Positions 64,000 to 64,000 of a stretch of DNA of 64,000 nucleotides are shown here, in pieces. The position numbers were made by a program, and so were the translations under genes. A model generated the notes under the pieces. The model was not told where the DNA came from. It saw only the letters and a list, made by a program, of their open reading frames with translations, and made no database searches. The stretch's first letter is position 1, and each line of letters opens with the position of its first letter. Source of the DNA: Sphaerulina vaccinii (lineage: Eukaryota > Ascomycota > Dothideomycetes > Mycosphaerellales > Mycosphaerellaceae); NCBI GenBank assembly GCA_022570795.1, contig JAKUDP010000016.1:434001-498000 (forward strand), read 5' to 3'.

Positions 64000-64000
64000 A

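Overview
The window looks like a piece of a filamentous ascomycete genome. The class Dothideomycetes (Mycosphaerellales or Capnodiales-like) is my best guess, but that placement is inference. The genes are single or carry 1-4 short GT-AG spliceosomal introns, mostly 42-62 nt. Orthologues of conserved eukaryotic proteins are mixed with fungal-only families (DUF3405, chloroperoxidase, LysM/WSC cell-wall proteins, zinc-cluster-like regulators). About 28 protein-coding loci can be supported, plus one tRNA-like gene and several repeat fields. Some open frames have no in-frame ATG, so their real start lies in an unmodelled upstream exon. These cases are marked.

Layout. 0-13.4 kb: 3' end of a secreted acid phosphatase, a DUF3405 membrane protein, an empty stretch, a long coiled-coil protein with C-terminal hydrophobic segments, an odd tRNA-like gene at 9.7 kb, a disordered protein with a C2H2-like motif, and a Fungal_trans_2-type regulator. 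15.2-18 kb: five-exon chloroperoxidase and an epoxide-hydrolase-like enzyme. 18.9-22.4 kb: a small gene with two CCHC zinc-binding units, flanked on both sides by arrays of about 196 bp and followed by broken pieces of itself. 23.3-31.7 kb: a small unknown protein, the exon-junction protein Y14, an acidic repeat protein, a protein kinase with a repeated N-terminal segment, and a cysteine/RGG protein. 32-38 kb: a minisatellite, NPR2 (TORC1 regulation), then a field of dispersed TATAC-rich repeats and broken reading frames. 38-46 kb: a secreted GH16-LysM-LysM-PAN-WSC protein, a conserved unknown, a membrane RING E3, a ubiquitin-like small protein and a secreted subtilisin. 47-52 kb: Arp10/RO7 (dynactin) divergent from NOP58 (box C/D snoRNP), then a gag-like fragment. 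52-56 kb: P450, SnoaL-like protein and old yellow enzyme, a possible small metabolic group. 56-64 kb: a pseudokinase with four exons, a long empty stretch, and PDK1/Pkh running off the right edge.

The genes are mostly unrelated housekeeping and secreted functions, as is usual for fungal chromosomes. The regions least explained by ordinary annotation are the zinc-unit gene between two arrays (18.9-22.4 kb) and the repeat/pseudogene field (34.7-37.9 kb).
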